Source: Proteles cristata cristata (lineage: Eukaryota > Chordata > Mammalia > Carnivora > Hyaenidae). From it: a stretch of 64,000 bases of DNA. The position numbers were made by a program, and so were the translations under genes. The stretch is from contig JAESUZ010005469.1 in the NCBI GenBank assembly GCA_017311185.1, positions 684,001 to 748,000 of the forward strand, in the 5' to 3' direction. Below are positions 45,440 through 57,689 of this stretch, in pieces. Within the stretch, counting starts at the first letter, position 1. Each line of letters opens with the position of its first letter. A model generated the notes under the pieces. The model was given only the letters and a program-made list of their open reading frames with translations. It was not told where the DNA came from and made no database searches.

Positions 45440-46308
45440 AGTATTAAAATTGTTGCCTGAAATTGTTCTTTCGTTTCTTCATCCTTAGTTCTGTTTTAAT
45501 CACATAACACCAACAGTTAGTACAAGTTGTGGAAGCAGTAGGCTCCTAAAAATCTCCTTGCTCTGGCCCTAGCCACCCAAGCTATGTGAGGAGGTGTTTC
45601 ATGAATTATCACAAAGTTAGAAATAACTGATGAGATTGGTGGAGCTGTTATTTCAAAAATTGTGCCTTCAAGAGGGATCAGCCACACCTTTTAATTTAAG
45701 ATATACTTCCTATGATTTAGTAAAGAAACCACTAATGCTTTTTTGAGGATTTTTTAGGGGATATATGTAGCCTTTTTACCAGATGAATTACAATCACATA
45801 TACCTGTGATAGTAAGTTTGAATTCACAAAACAAGCATTTCAGAAGCTCAGTTCATTGCTTTATAAATCCATATCCATCCAGGGCACAGATAATTTTTAT
45901 TTTATGCATCATCTTGACTTATTAGTCACTGATGGGACTCTTGTGATTAATAAGTTTGCCTACATTAAAAAACATTATGTAAATCATTCTGAAAAACTTC
46001 AGTTAAAAAAAATCAGTGAGTTGTAGGTTCTTAAATTAAGTAAATAATGAATAAAACCTGTTTTCCATTGTTTGTTCTTCACTGCTTCTTTAGAGCAGGC
46101 CCAAATGAAAATGGACCATGGATTTTAGGAATGAAATCTGAAAAATAACTAAATAAAATTTTACAGTATTTGGAGCGATAAAATTTTGGATCTGTATCCT
46201 TGATTTCCATCCCTCTCATTGAAAATAATGAGGCTCAGAAGGTTAAGAAAGAAGACAATCATCAAATAATCAACAACAGACTAAAGAGGACAAGAGTCTT
46301 AATGGTAG
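45440..46308. other. Single-copy AT-rich DNA
   Basis: No element was recognised in this 870-bp interval. Confidence 0.4.
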
Positions 46309-46310
46309 AC

Positions 46311-46626
46311 CAACACTATCCAACATATTACATACAACTTTAAATTTTCTAGTAGCCACGTTACCAAAGTAAAAAGAAACAGGTTAGGTTGATTTTAATA
46401 GTCTATATTATTTAATCAAATGTATCAAAAACCATGTGCATGTATAAGAGATATAAAATACGTAATTAATATGAATATCTCTTAAGATATTTTACATTCA
46501 TCTTTTCATACTGACTATTCAAAATCCAGTGTCTGTTTACACATACAGCACATCTTGGTTTGGACTAACCACATTTCAAGTGTTCATTGTCTACATATGG
46601 CTAGTTGCTACCATATTAGACAGCAT
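46311..46626. mobile_element. Mammalian TIR DNA transposon (nonautonomous, MER class)
   Basis: The ends are imperfect inverted repeats: CAACACTATCCAACATATT at the left, and ACCATATTAGACAGCAT at the right, which resembles its inverse. Internal order ACTTTAAATTTTCTAGTAGC, CACGTTACCAAAGTAAAAAG, AAACAGG, 'taagatattttacattc', TTTGGACTAACCACATTTCA and ACATATGGCTAGTTGCTACC matches an abundant eutherian DNA element. I cannot give its Repbase name with confidence. There is no transposase in it. Confidence 0.8.
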
Positions 46627-47420
46627 ACGCGTAAGATCCCAATCTAATTTTCTTATCAGCATAGGAGTATAATAGCTGAAAAGGGTTGACTTGGGTTTTT
46701 AAAGTCACTATTTTGCTTAATTTAGGAGAATTGACAACTTTGATGTATAATCGAAAAATAACTGAAACTTGGGTTAATAAGTCTTTGATAGAAGCACATT
46801 TATTCAGGAAACATCTTTCTGACCGGCAGTTTTGATTCCTTGGCAAATAAATATGTAGTAATACCTCAAGCAAGTAAATATTTTCAAGTTACTTGTTGAC
46901 TTTTTTCCTTCTTCATTTTACCCCCTGTGAAGCCATGCTGTCTCAGTTTGCTAACCACAGACATGTTACAGGCAGTGTTGTGGGAGAAGATAATGTCTCC
47001 CTCTGTTTCTCTCTTTGGATGTTGAAGGCAATATAGCCTGGCGCTGCCCCGAGCTGAGGCTGTCCACCATCTGTGTAAGGAATTCACAATCCCAGACAAA
47101 AGAAATTGGCAAAGTCTTCCCTCTGTCTGTTCTCCAGATCCTCAAGATAGCCATAAAACACCTGGACAAAATCAGCAGGTGATGGCAAGGGAAAGAGAAT
47201 GATCAGTCACAGGCGTTGTTGAATCCTTTGAACATTACTTATGGCCTGGACACTGCTGTCACCAGGCACAGTTTGATCTTGGGTAAGTTTTCTGGAAGAG
47301 CTTCATTCCCTGGCTCTGTGACAACAGAACCAGATAACACTGTGGATAGGGGAGAGAAGAGGAAGGCTGAGGCTTCCCTGCTTCAAGGTATAGCAGTTCC
47401 AGGTGCTGTTACCTCCATGT
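46627..47420. other. Single-copy block, GC-richer at 46.92-47.42 kb
   Basis: The segment around 47040-47070 includes GGCGCTGCCCCGAGCTGAGG and has a higher GC content. Short frames occur on both strands, and 'ttgggtaagttttctgg' near 47279 resembles a splice donor. No acceptor-bounded coding exon could be made out. It may be a regulatory segment or a noncoding-RNA exon. Confidence 0.3.
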
Positions 47421-49070
47421 GTGTGAGAACATCCTGCAGAAATAAGTCATATCACCACATGCATAAGGTGTGCTATTTAGGTCAGTGTTCTTACTGTAAA
47501 CCTGCTAGAGAAGTTAAAATATTCTCTTATCTACTCACAATAATTGATAAAATGTTTTTAGAATCTAAATGTTTGATTGGAGTCATGCATCTGCTGTGTT
47601 TTTAATCCATTTTCTGCTTTAAAATCCATTTTCTGGACTTACACTGAAAAAAAAACTAAAGTTGGCATTGTTATTCATAGGCTTTTAAATTATTTTTTGT
47701 TGTGATGGCCACACATATCCACACACATACATACTTCCACAACATTTTGTGTCCCTAGAGCTTCTCTGTTTTTGTTAGAGCAGGGTAAATGTAACGTTAA
47801 GACTCTCAAAAAAGTCACCTAAACGCGTCTGTTCAGCACACTCTCTTTCTGTCATATGGATTACTTTAGCATTTTTTGGTTTAATGACGTATCCACAAGA
47901 TTTAATCAATAGTAAGACATCATTTGGGTTATCTGATTTTTTTCTTTGACATTGTTACATGCCAGCTGAATTGCGTATTGTGGAATCTGGTAGAGAAAGG
48001 ACATGTTTGTAACAGACCAGGAATTAGGGTATAAAGAAATGGCACTCTTGCCAACAGAGGTTTTAAGCAAAGTTCTTTAGCTGTTACCTTTTCATCAGTG
48101 AGAGTTAGGATTTAATATGATGGTATTTAGCTTTGTTTGCTGCTGCCTTTTTTAAGGGTCCTATTTTAACTATGATCTGTATTTCCAATGAGAGGACTAA
48201 ACCAGAGCAGAGGCAGTGCTGTTTAATTCAGAATTATCCTCTTTCCCTTTGGCTCTGTCTACAAATGTAACCCTTTTTCATATAAATGGCGTCAAGCTTC
48301 ATTGAATTTAGCTCTGTCTTGTTAAGTACATTAATGCTGTGTTCTGTCATTCATTACATGAGAATTAGTTGTCTATTACAAAGTGGGGGTTTTTGTTTGG
48401 AGCCTGATCTTCATGGGAAGAAGGCCACACGTGGCTTAATTTCTTAAGTGCATTGAATACTGGACTTATTTATTTGTGACACTGAAAGTGCCATGCACAA
48501 TGCTGATTCTATCGAGAGGCCCACCTTATACTAAGCAAGAAAACCTAAAAGAGAACACTTATCACCTTCCATTTTAAAAAATCCCCTTTCCCCCATGTAT
48601 TTTGTCACATATTTTTAGCGATCTATACAGCGTCCTTAGAGTGTGTTACAGAAAGTGTTAATATCTTAGAGCAGCAGTAATAATAATCCTTTTGCTCAGA
48701 GTAATCATGTGCTAATCCGCTGGTAAGTCAAAAGTATTAGATCATTTGAAATTCATTGTGTCAGCTCAGTTGAAATAACTGGTATGGTGCTATAAACATT
48801 TAGAGAAAGGGAGTCTTTGAACCCAAATAATAATGTCAAATAGTTTGTTAGTGTTACATGCTCATGTTTAAGGGTTTCATAAGCTCGACCCACGGACAAG
48901 AGCATTTCAGTTTACATCAGTGTGTAATGTATTATTTTAACTGAAGGTTTATTTTTATTTTGTTATTTGGGGAAAGTTTCTTTTCCTCTGGCACTTATGG
49001 ACTAGGTTTTTATGTTACAGTTTTCACCCTGCAATCACAGGGAGTTTGGTGTGCCAGGAGGCAGGAGGCC
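47421..49070. other. Single-copy AT-rich DNA
   Basis: No dispersed repeat was recognised. A short direct repeat AATCCATTTTCTG with a 21-bp period lies near 47604-47638. Confidence 0.42.
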
Positions 49071-49092
49071 TTTTTTTTTTTTTTTTTTTTTT
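49071..49092. repeat. Poly-T run, 22 nt
   Basis: A T22 run follows GGCAGGAGGCC. No element body is associated with it. Confidence 0.9.
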
Positions 49093-50469
49093 AAGAAAAT
49101 TATTCACTTTTTTAAGTATTGTGTTTTCTAAAGTACTCTGTTGAATTTGCTTTGTGCCTCTTTATTTTCCTCTCATATTCTTAGAAAGAGCACTAATAGT
49201 GTACATAGTAATTTTTCTGTGAACATTTTAACTGAGAGGTTTGGTTTCATTTTTCTTCTCTTGTCTCCCCATGAAAGCTACCTTCCTTTTTCAACTTTTG
49301 TAATTCACTTGAAGTATTCTCTTTCCCCTCTCTCTAAGGCCACACCTGATCTACCTTTTTAAGATAATATTTCTTGCCTTCATGATCTTTTTGCCTGACA
49401 TGGTAGATGTTCAATTAAAATTTTTTTGAATTCCTTCCCTTCTAAAAAGTTGGGATTTTGGGTGATTCAGTTAGATTTGTTGCCATGTCAGTAGATAAAC
49501 ATTTTTGCTGATATACCATTCTTTCTTCTTTCCTGAAAATCAGTTGAGTTTTGAAAGAGCACCTCTTTCTTCAAAGCTTCAAGACTAAATAAGCCTGCAA
49601 ATATTGTCCTTTCCCTTTATGAGACCAGTCGGCTATTAACTGTAGAAGGCATTGTATTAAAGCTTACTAAAGTACCAGCTGAATTAATTGGTTTTTTAAG
49701 AATGTATAACTTAAGTAATCAAACAGTCAAGGCTCATTTAGAAGGGAGTTATATTCATTCTTTCTCTACCCCATGTTCTCACTCCGTGTTTCAACTTGAC
49801 CTTTGATGTTGTTTTAGAAGAATTTGTGTAGGATTTGTTAAGTATTGTAATGTGAGATTCTCCCCCTTTTTGAGATTGAAATTTATAGAACTTTCCTACT
49901 GATTGCATTCTTTAAATAAGAAGAGCCGCCTGAACATTATAGTGGCTGCCATGCCTCAAGTCCTGCTGGGTCATCCCCTGAACAGACTTTGATAATGAGA
50001 AAGTTCATCTCAAAGGAAGCTTTCTCTATGTTACTATAGAATGAACCGAAATCTGTGTAGAATAGCTCTGGCACTTAACTTTGGCCAGAAAAAGAAGTTG
50101 TTAAATGCACTCTGAACATTTTAGGCATGCCCCAGCTCAGAGAGCAAGGCCAGATGGTCTGGTTTAAATCACAGAAACTGTGTGTCTAACCAGCAGGCCC
50201 CAGCCATCTTAGAGGTCACAAGGCAGGGAAGGATTGGTCTTGATGGTCCCCAAGGCATTGGCCTCACTGATAGTGTAGTGCTACACTGAGTATGGGATTG
50301 GGGATGATTGATAAGATTCCCCTAAGCAGGCCCGGCTAGAAGGGTGCATGTCTTAAAAGTTGGTAGCCCTAGAAATTGCTTTTGGTCACTGTAAAATGAC
50401 ACTTCACTTTAAGAGATTAGTTCAGGAATGGTTTTTATTGGCATTACTGGGAGTGGGTAGCATGTCATA
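49093..50469. other. Single-copy DNA with a weak L2-like end
   Basis: 49370-49440 ('tgcctgacatggtagatgttcaattaaaat') may be an L2 terminus. The rest is unassigned, including a GC-richer segment at 50100-50350. Confidence 0.4.
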
Positions 50470-50712
50470 ATGACAGAAAGCATGGACCCTGGAGCCAGGT
50501 TGTTTAGGTTTCAGTTCTGTTCCTACCATTTGTATTAGCTGTGAGGCATTCGATGGTTACCGAAGTCTCTGTCTCCCAGGCTCCTCACCTATGGAATGGG
50601 CATTATAATACCTATGTGCTACATAGTTCAAATAATTGTGAGGATTGAATGAATTTAGAATGCCTAAAACAGTACCTGAAATATGACAAGTACTATGTAT
50701 GTGTTTAAGTCA
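50470..50712 (+). repeat. MIR SINE, near full length, sense
   Basis: It starts AATGACAGAAAGCATGGACC, 'tggagccaggttgtttaggtttcagttctgttcc', then the core 'gtgaggcattc', CACCTATGGAATGGGCATTA, TAATACCTATGTGCTACATA and 'gtgaggattgaatgaatt', and ends 'gtacctgaaatatgacaagtactatg'. All MIR segments are present in order. Confidence 0.88.
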
Positions 50713-51765
50713 TAAAACTAAGTGCTGAGAACTGTTAGTGCTTCAGAAAATCATCAGTAAAACCCTGGAACCTGACCCTTCATTAACTGAAAGGTTTTAA
50801 TAATCTTAGTGCCTGACACAAAGACCATACATATGTGCTGTGTACCCAGAAGCTCCTATAGATAATTCACATTTTTGTCCTTCATCCATAGGTAAAACTT
50901 GGAGGGGCTAGTTCTAAAGCACTTTGTGGGATTCACTTGGGTGAGAGTGGGGTGAGTGAACTCCACTTTGATCTAGAAATAGGGCTGTTTTCGTAATTCT
51001 TTTTATATTGTTCTGCTTTTCCTTCTTTGAGTTAGGCATTCTTTCTAAAGCATAATATAATTTGTACTAGAATGATGTTTTTTAGTTGCAGTTTCTAAAA
51101 CCCAAAATGTTTTAACTTTCAGTTTACATCTTGCAAAGAAGCTCTATCTGACCATCAATTTTGGTCCAAACAGCAAGCAAGTTTTTTTTTGTTTTTTATT
51201 CTTTAAGTATTTTTAGAAGTATTAATCCTGAAAACATATAGATTTATTATATCTTCTTTCCTTTTCGGTTATAGAATAAGTAACTGGTTTTTACTCTAGT
51301 GCCAAGGTCAAAATGAACTTGAAGATAGATCATGAAATTTATACTTATCAATGATCATCATGATCCCATGTTCATTTTCATATTCTTAATACCTAATTTT
51401 CATATTCTTAAATATATGGTTGTCTGAATAGATACTACAGATTTGCCAACACTGTGATTTAAGCCTTTCACAAGTACCTGTTGTGATTCACATAACTGGG
51501 TTTTATATTATTTGTGGCATTTACTGTATGGTTACTTAGAGATATAATAATACTTGCACAAATGGCAATGGTGACAGAATAATTCAAATCAGGAGGAAAG
51601 CATACTATGAATTGCTAGGGATAACCGCTGAAAATTCCCACAGGTGCCCAAGGAGGTCTTCAGTATAGTCATGGAAACATTAACTGGACATGGTTGCCAG
51701 ATTTGCCAACTTAATTGGAGTTATCTTGATATAATACAGTTGGACAAATGTGACTATTGAGCTCA
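50713..51765. other. Single-copy AT-rich DNA
   Basis: No element was recognised. The word TTTTCATATTCTTAA is repeated with a 20-bp spacing near 51375-51411. Confidence 0.4.
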
Positions 51766-51992
51766 TCAGACTTGGTTTTGAATTCCATTTTTTTCATTGA
51801 CCTGCTGTGAGGCCTTGGTCAAACCATTTAATTTCTTTGACCTTTAATTTCCTTCTCTGTAAAATGGAGATGATTATAGTACCTATCTTGTTCAGTCATC
51901 ATGAAAGCTAATTCATGTATGTTAAAGTATTTACGTGAATGTAAAATGTTTAGCCCAGTGCTTGACCCATAGCAAGAGCTTGAGAAATAACC
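51766..51992 (+). repeat. MIR SINE, sense
   Basis: 'cttggttttgaattcc', GACCTGCTGTGAGGCCTTGG, 'tcaaaccatttaatttctttgacctttaatttccttctctgtaaaatggagatgattatagtacctatc' and the end 'cccagtgcttgacccatagcaagagcttgagaaat' give a clear sense MIR. Confidence 0.88.
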
Positions 51993-52278
51993 TTAAGATT
52001 GTGGGTTTTAGGAATTTTGAGACAGGCTAACTTACTGGCTGTATTAAAGACAAACTGTATTGTCACTCTTGCAAGTGTCACTCCTGTGCTAAGCAGCAAA
52101 TATTGCCTGCCTCAGGACACCATCGTGTATCTACAGAGCTCTTTTGGAGGGTGGGAAAAATGTATTTTTTAACTCCATGTTAGGGTAGTAAAGCCATTTG
52201 CCTTGATAATGTTGAGTTCTTTGGATTTTTCCTGTAGAAAAAAATAAACAATTTTCCAAGTGGTTTTGTTAGCTTTTT
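51993..52278. other. Short single-copy interval
   Basis: No element was recognised. It ends in the AT-rich target site of the next SINE. Confidence 0.4.
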
Positions 52279-52290
52279 AAAATTAAAATT

Positions 52291-52508
52291 GTCAGGGCGC
52301 CTGGGTGGCTTAGTCGGTTAAGGGTCTGACTTTTGCTTAGGTCATGATCTCACGGTTCGTGGGTTCGAGCCCCATGTCGGGCTCTGTGCTGAGTGCCAGC
52401 TCAAGCCTGGAGCCTATTTCAGAGTCTGTGTCTCCCTCTCTCTCTGACCCTCCCCTGCTCACGCTGTCTCTCTCTCTGTCTCTTAGAAATAAATAAACAT
52501 ATTTAAAA
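52291..52508 (+). mobile_element. CanSINE (SINEC), young type, sense
   Basis: The TSD AAAATTAAAATT lies at 52279-52290 and 52509-52520. The head GGGCGCCTGGGTGGCTTAGT, B box GGTTCGAGCCC and the body junction CTTAGAAATAAATAAACA are preserved. A GTCA extra stretch precedes the canonical GGGCGCC start. Confidence 0.95.
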
Positions 52509-52547
52509 AAAATTAAAATTAGCACGGTGAACTGAATTTGGTCCTGA

Positions 52548-52660
52548 AGCATATGTATATTGATTGGCTACTATATCCTGGCACTATGCTAAAGTTCGGG
52601 GAGCTGAGATGAGGAAGACACTATCTGTTAATAAGAAGTTCATACTTTAAGATTCTGGAA
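52548..52660 (-). repeat. L2 3'-end fragment, antisense
   Basis: 'tattgattggctactatatcctggcactatgctaaagttcggggagctgagatgaggaagacactatctg' follows the antisense L2 terminus. Confidence 0.6.
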
Positions 52661-52776
52661 AGATACCCAAGTTTTGGCAAATGACCAAAACTCCTTGAAA
52701 TATTTTTTCCTCAAAGTTAGTGACAGTCAAATTTAGCGTGGTGTTAATTCCAAACATAAATTATATATACAGTCTT

Positions 52777-52804
52777 ATATTATTATTGTTGTTATTATTG
52801 TTAT
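52777..52804. repeat. TTA/TTG trinucleotide-rich repeat
   Basis: ATTATTATTGTTGTTATTAT followed by TGTTATGAC is an imperfect trinucleotide microsatellite. A short GTT repeat also occurs near 52955-52968. Confidence 0.8.
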
Positions 52805-53967
52805 GACCACTGTAATTTGGATTTGAGCCTCATTTTGTTAGCTTTGGCTCTGAAGGCACATGAACCAGAAATCTGGATTTATTTTCATTAGTCTTTTCTT
52901 TGGGGGCACTTTTCCATAAGGTACTACTCCTCTCCCTTTTGTGGCTATTACTTTTTGTTGTTGTTGTTAAGCCACATGTCACATGATATCACCTAGACAA
53001 TTTGAAATATACAGTCTGTTTGGAATCTGAGACAACTCAGAAAGTTTTGCAGTCCTGTATTACATGTCAAATGAGCAGCATACTTGTCACCTTCCCTTCT
53101 TGGAAATCCCAGGGAATGATCATAGTTTGCTGTCCTGGTTACCAGGAATTTCTCACATAAAGTTGGATTGATGGTTGGATATTTAGAGATATAGAGGATC
53201 TTAAACCAAGGTGAGAAGCCTAGGAGCTTCCCCTTGACTTTTGTCCATTATCACTTAAATAAAAGGTAGCAAGCAGTACTGCTTGAACAGAATACAAGGA
53301 GTTAAAAAACATAAGGTAAAGCTCATCTCCTTTTCCAGAAGAGCTGTATGTATTGTTTTTGTTATAAATATAAGGATCCTGAGTAGTAGTGGAATGCTCC
53401 ACGCCCTGCTGCTACTACTGATTTTGAACAACGTATGGCATCTAGGACTGCCTTCCTCTGATTTCATTTTTTTTTTAAAGCTTAAAGTTTGCTAAAGGAG
53501 TATTTTTCTGGGTTGCATACATACAGTGGAACCTTCTCTTGGCCTTCAAAGCGCACTGTCAATATAATGCTCAGAGAGTTTGTAGGTTTCTGATTATTTC
53601 TTTATAATGTAGTATATTTTTCTTTACTGTGTGCTCTGCATTTAAAAATCGAAAACTACATATATTCTTACTTAAACTGGCACAATAGATGTACAGTTCT
53701 AATTGTATTACTTATATGCTAGGAAATTCTCAGTGTTCCCTGTGGTTCACAAATTTAAAATAAATGTTACTGGCTATCTTTTGTTTCAGTGTAAATTTGT
53801 TTTTCACACTGTCTTTATGACCTTATGTATTTAGATATTCTCTTTTCTAAAACTCCCATGGTCTGTGAGCAAGCCCATGCTGTCTTAGAGCCATTAGCAG
53901 GATTCGTCTATCTTCTTGGGTGATCTTCTTTCCCCACCTTGGCTTGTTGAATTTAGTTAAATAGCTT
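52805..53967. other. Single-copy DNA
   Basis: No dispersed element was recognised. Overlapping frames of 60-70 codons lie on both strands at 53220-53495, without domains. Confidence 0.4.
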
Positions 53968-54066
53968 TTTCATAGTGCTGACGGCCCAGTACCGTGCTAG
54001 TTGTGGGGGGTGATGCCAAGTCAAACAAGACATGGTCTCTGACCTTGAGGACCTTTGAGTCCAGTG
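53968..54066 (-). repeat. L2 fragment, antisense
   Basis: 'cagtaccgtgctagttgtggggggtgatgcc', AAACAAGACATGGTCTCTGA and 'ccttgaggacctttgagtccagtg' follow antisense L2 order (compare 'gagcttacagtctagtg'). Confidence 0.65.
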
Positions 54067-54352
54067 CCTCTTGAAAGCCTATCCATCTTCCAAACCACCT
54101 CCTTCACTAAGCCTTTTCTCATTACCTCAGAAGAAGTAGTCTCTCTTCCCTGAACTCTGAAGCATTTTGTTTATGCCTCTCTTGTCACATTGATCACATT
54201 CTACTTTATAGTATAGTTATTTGTGGTCAGGATTATCTCCCTATGCAGTTGTAAATTCCTTAAGGACATATTTATGTTTACAGGTCAGAGTTTAGAATTC
54301 TGCTTTCCACATAGTAGGTGTTTGATAAATATTTAGTGAATTGACGAAGCCA
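54067..54352 (+). repeat. L2 LINE 3' fragment, sense
   Basis: 'catcttccaaaccacctccttcactaagccttttctc', 'cattttgtttatgcctctcttgtcacattgatcacattctac', 'gttgtaaattccttaaggac' and 'tttccacatagtaggtgtttgataaatatttagtgaattgacgaa' trace the L2 3' end well. It abuts the opposite-strand L2 piece. Confidence 0.82.
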
Positions 54353-54822
54353 TGAGAATAGAAGTTCTTGCTAAGAATTGGTGAGGGGATCTCCTCATAT
54401 TTTAATATTTTGTACTTATTCAGCACAGTTGAGAGAATTTAATTTTCAAGTCATAGTGTGTTAAAAGGAAGGTGAAGAGAAATACAAATGCCTAGTTCTG
54501 TATATTTGATATGAGAAAGGTGGCTGGGGAAGGGGGTGGGGGGTATGAGACTATGTAATGTGTACAGTATTGTATCATGAGGCAGATACTTAATTTCAGG
54601 AAACAGCCTAATGAATATGAACACTTGGAAAATTAGTTGTCCGTTTCATTAATTGTTTATTTGTGAATGAAAGGGGCTAGTCAGCCTGGACGATTGCTTG
54701 GTTTCTGGAAATCGGTATACTAAACTATCTCCAGATGTGGGGAGTAAGAACGACATCCACATTTTATTGCATGTAACACTTTGCACAATTCACAATTTGA
54801 GCTTGGAGTTTTTTGGTTTTTG

Positions 54823-54824
<2 letters not shown>
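54353..54824. other. Single-copy DNA with a G-rich word
   Basis: GGGGAAGGGGGTGGGGGG near 54527-54544 has three long G runs. No dispersed repeat was recognised. Confidence 0.4.

Positions 54825-54854
<30 letters not shown>
54825..54854. repeat. Poly-T run, 30 nt
   Basis: This is the longest homopolymer of the window, preceded by GGTTTTTGGG. It could be the antisense tail of an undetected insertion, but no TSD or body was found. Confidence 0.93.
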
Positions 54855-54857
<3 letters not shown>

Positions 54858-55490
54858 TCTGTTTCTAGCACTTCATTTTATTTTAGTATTAGATCCCTGT
54901 TCTCTTTTTCACCTCCTGCAAACTAACTATTAAAATAATTAAAAGGAAACATTTGGTAATGTGCTTCCATTAAAGTTCTGTGGTCTAGTTAGAAGAAAGA
55001 GGTTAGATTATTTTTAGTACAGAGAAATAATTTTTTTCTTTGAGCTGTTATTTCTTTGGGAGATATTTATATGATAAGTGTACATGTATAAGAATTTCAA
55101 AAACTTTTAGTTAAGTCAATAATTGTTCCATTATTCTGCAGATAAGAGTATTTAAAATCGACTTAATTGCTATTTCGGAGATTTGAACCCTGCTTGGATG
55201 ACGTAGCTTCACAATGCTGCTCTTACAAATTACTCTTTATTGACTAAATGCAAACAGACTGTAGACTTCTTGCCTTAATAAATTATTGAGACTTTATTCA
55301 CCTTGAAATTTTGGGGGGTCTTTATGCAAATATTTAAACAATGACCCTGATACCACATGATTGTCTTATTCCCTCACCATGCTTGCAATAAGTGTCCTAA
55401 ATCCCCTTCTTAGAAGCTGCTTGGGAACCTGGGTTTTGATGGATAACCAGTCAAAAATAACATCAGATCGGTGTGTAGGGTTAGATTTTT
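54855..55490. other. Single-copy AT-rich DNA
   Basis: No element was recognised. Confidence 0.4.
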
Positions 55491-55514
55491 AAATGTCATT
55501 TAAAAATGACATTT
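55491..55514. repeat. Perfect 11-bp inverted repeat, 2-nt spacer
   Basis: AAATGTCATTT (55491-55501) and AAATGACATTT (55504-55514) are reverse complements separated by AA, giving a near-palindrome of 24 bp. Confidence 0.92.
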
Positions 55515-57008
55515 GTGCCAGAGTTCACTTTACAGTTATTTTCCAGATAATTCAGAATACTAGAAAAATCCTTCTGGTCCTGGAAGAAAAACTATCATTA
55601 AGCCTTTCTCTTCATCTACAGGTTGTAGAGGAAACTCTGGCTAGACCCTTTGGTGACTAATTTAAAGTATCTGGTAGGACGATTGATAACGCCTTCTCTT
55701 TGTATTGTGACAAATATATTTCGGCTGCAGTTTATTAACATAATTCAGCACAACCACAGACATATTGTACATATTAGAGCATAGAATTAGAACCATTTTT
55801 TGCACATCACAGTCTTCTCTCACTTGTACTTTTTTTTTTTTTTTGACAAGGATCTGGATAATTGCTTCAACAAATGAACTGCTGTGTTCATTCTGTTTCT
55901 ATAATTTCATAAATTGTTTTCAGGCTAAACCCAAGCAAGCTTTCACTGAGTTAATATAAAGAACCACAGTATAATTACAGGAGCTGTATTATTAAAAAGT
56001 ATGACAGAAATGGCAGCCTGACAGCTACTTTCTCCTTGCTTTATCACAACAAATTAAATATCTCTTTTAAGTGTCAGTGAGCAACAGAGTCTGCTCTACA
56101 TACATCATCTTGAAAATGGGTATGCACTTATGACTAATTATTTTAAGTATGTGCATGCTGGTGTGCCCTGGGAAAAACGCCTTGCACTTGTGGCGTCTTG
56201 AATGTTGACTTGAACTCTGAGGCAGTGAAAGGTGAAACATTTTGGATTGGAATGCAAGTTAAGTTTGCCACAGAGTATGACGATTGAGATCAGATAGAAA
56301 CTTTTTTCAAGCATGCATCGTGTCTTCTTCATTATTCCATTTACATTCTGCTGAAAAAAAATTGCTCAAAGATCTCTATCTCTGTTTTCAGTTCACAGAC
56401 CCATATAACCCTGATAAATTATTATCATTCAAGTGTTTTGTCAGTTTCTCATGGGACTCTTACCCCTCACTCTCATAGCTGTGGTCTACTTTTTCTTCCC
56501 ATACGTAAATTGTTGGGAACCTCAGATTCCTTCTGGGGATATTTAGGAAAAATGTTACTCATTGGCCATTCTTTTCAAGTCTTGGTGAATCTAATTATAG
56601 TCGTGCATCTGGCAGGCATGAAAACCATTAGATGAGCAAAGAGGGCTCCCAAATGCCACTCCATGAGTGTAGTTTAAAATGCTTCAGATTCAGCATATCC
56701 TTCTTCAGTTGCATTATTAGGTACATCCTCTTGTACTGTAATCCTTCTGGTTGTGGTTACATGGTGTATTCAATCCTTGCCAGTCTTTTCCTCTCCTTCA
56801 CCATTATACTGTGTGACATCTATATTGCGTTGCTAGGCTTTTCCTATAGAATTGATCAGGATATATATTATGTTTATTTATAATATGTATGACATAGAAA
56901 TAATTTGGTATTTAGGGATAAAATACTCACCTTCTTAAGAACTTCTCATTCTCAAATAAATACAACTTAAAACAACTGAGTGGGAAGCAGGGAACAATAA
57001 AAATAAAA
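55515..57008. other. Single-copy DNA
   Basis: A T15 run lies at 55830-55844. Several frames of 64-83 codons occur at 55765-56883, none with recognisable domains. No dispersed repeat was recognised. Confidence 0.42.
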
Positions 57009-57020
57009 CCAAACCTATTT

Positions 57021-57192
57021 GTTTTAAGTTCATTTATTTTGATAGAGACCAAGCACAAGTGGGGGAGGGGCAGAGAGAGAATCCCAAGCAGGCTTTGCAC
57101 TTGGGGCTCCATCTCATCAACTGCAAGATGATGAACCTCAGTCAAAATCAAGATTTGATGCTTATTTGACTGAACCACCCAGATGCTTCAAG
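57021..57192 (-). mobile_element. CanSINE (SINEC), old internally deleted copy, antisense
   Basis: The TSD CCAAACCTATTT lies at 57009-57020 and 57193-57204. The body lacks the usual segment between 'ggctttgcact' and 'ggggctcc', and the head is decayed (GAACCACCCAGATGCTTCA). It is about 40-50 bp shorter than the other copies. Confidence 0.92.
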
Positions 57193-57204
57193 CCAAACCT
57201 ATTT

Positions 57205-57689
57205 TTTATACCTCTCCATTCAGTCAAGACTGAGGAACCAAGGAAATGGTCAGACTAGCAGGCAGGCCAAAGAAGGGATTCAAGACAATGGAGAGATGGA
57301 GGGGAACAGGGGGGAAGAAGAACACTATGAAGAACAAATAACACTGATCTTTCTGGGAGTCCTACAGAAAAGCCTGTCTCTACATTAGGCTGAATTAAGA
57401 ACCAGAATAGAAATCTGCTCAATGGCATAAATTCTGTGAGTTCCATTTCCTGGCTACAACTGTAGCTGCCTAACGTTTGTAGCCACATATGTACATTTAC
57501 TGCCTGTGACACAAGTAAAGAAATAGGAGACTGCTGCATTTCTCTAAAGATAAAAGATTAAAGCTCAGTCTTAGTTTTTGCAAGCTGTACCTAGTTTGTG
57601 CACTGATTCTGTATCCTCATATTTAGCTTGTCTTACAATTGAGTTGCTAAGTTTTTGCCTTGGAGTAGCTCATGTTTACTTTTTTTTAC
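57205..57689. other. Single-copy DNA
   Basis: A 94-codon minus frame at 57255-57539 lies here with no known domain. No repeat was recognised. Confidence 0.4.
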
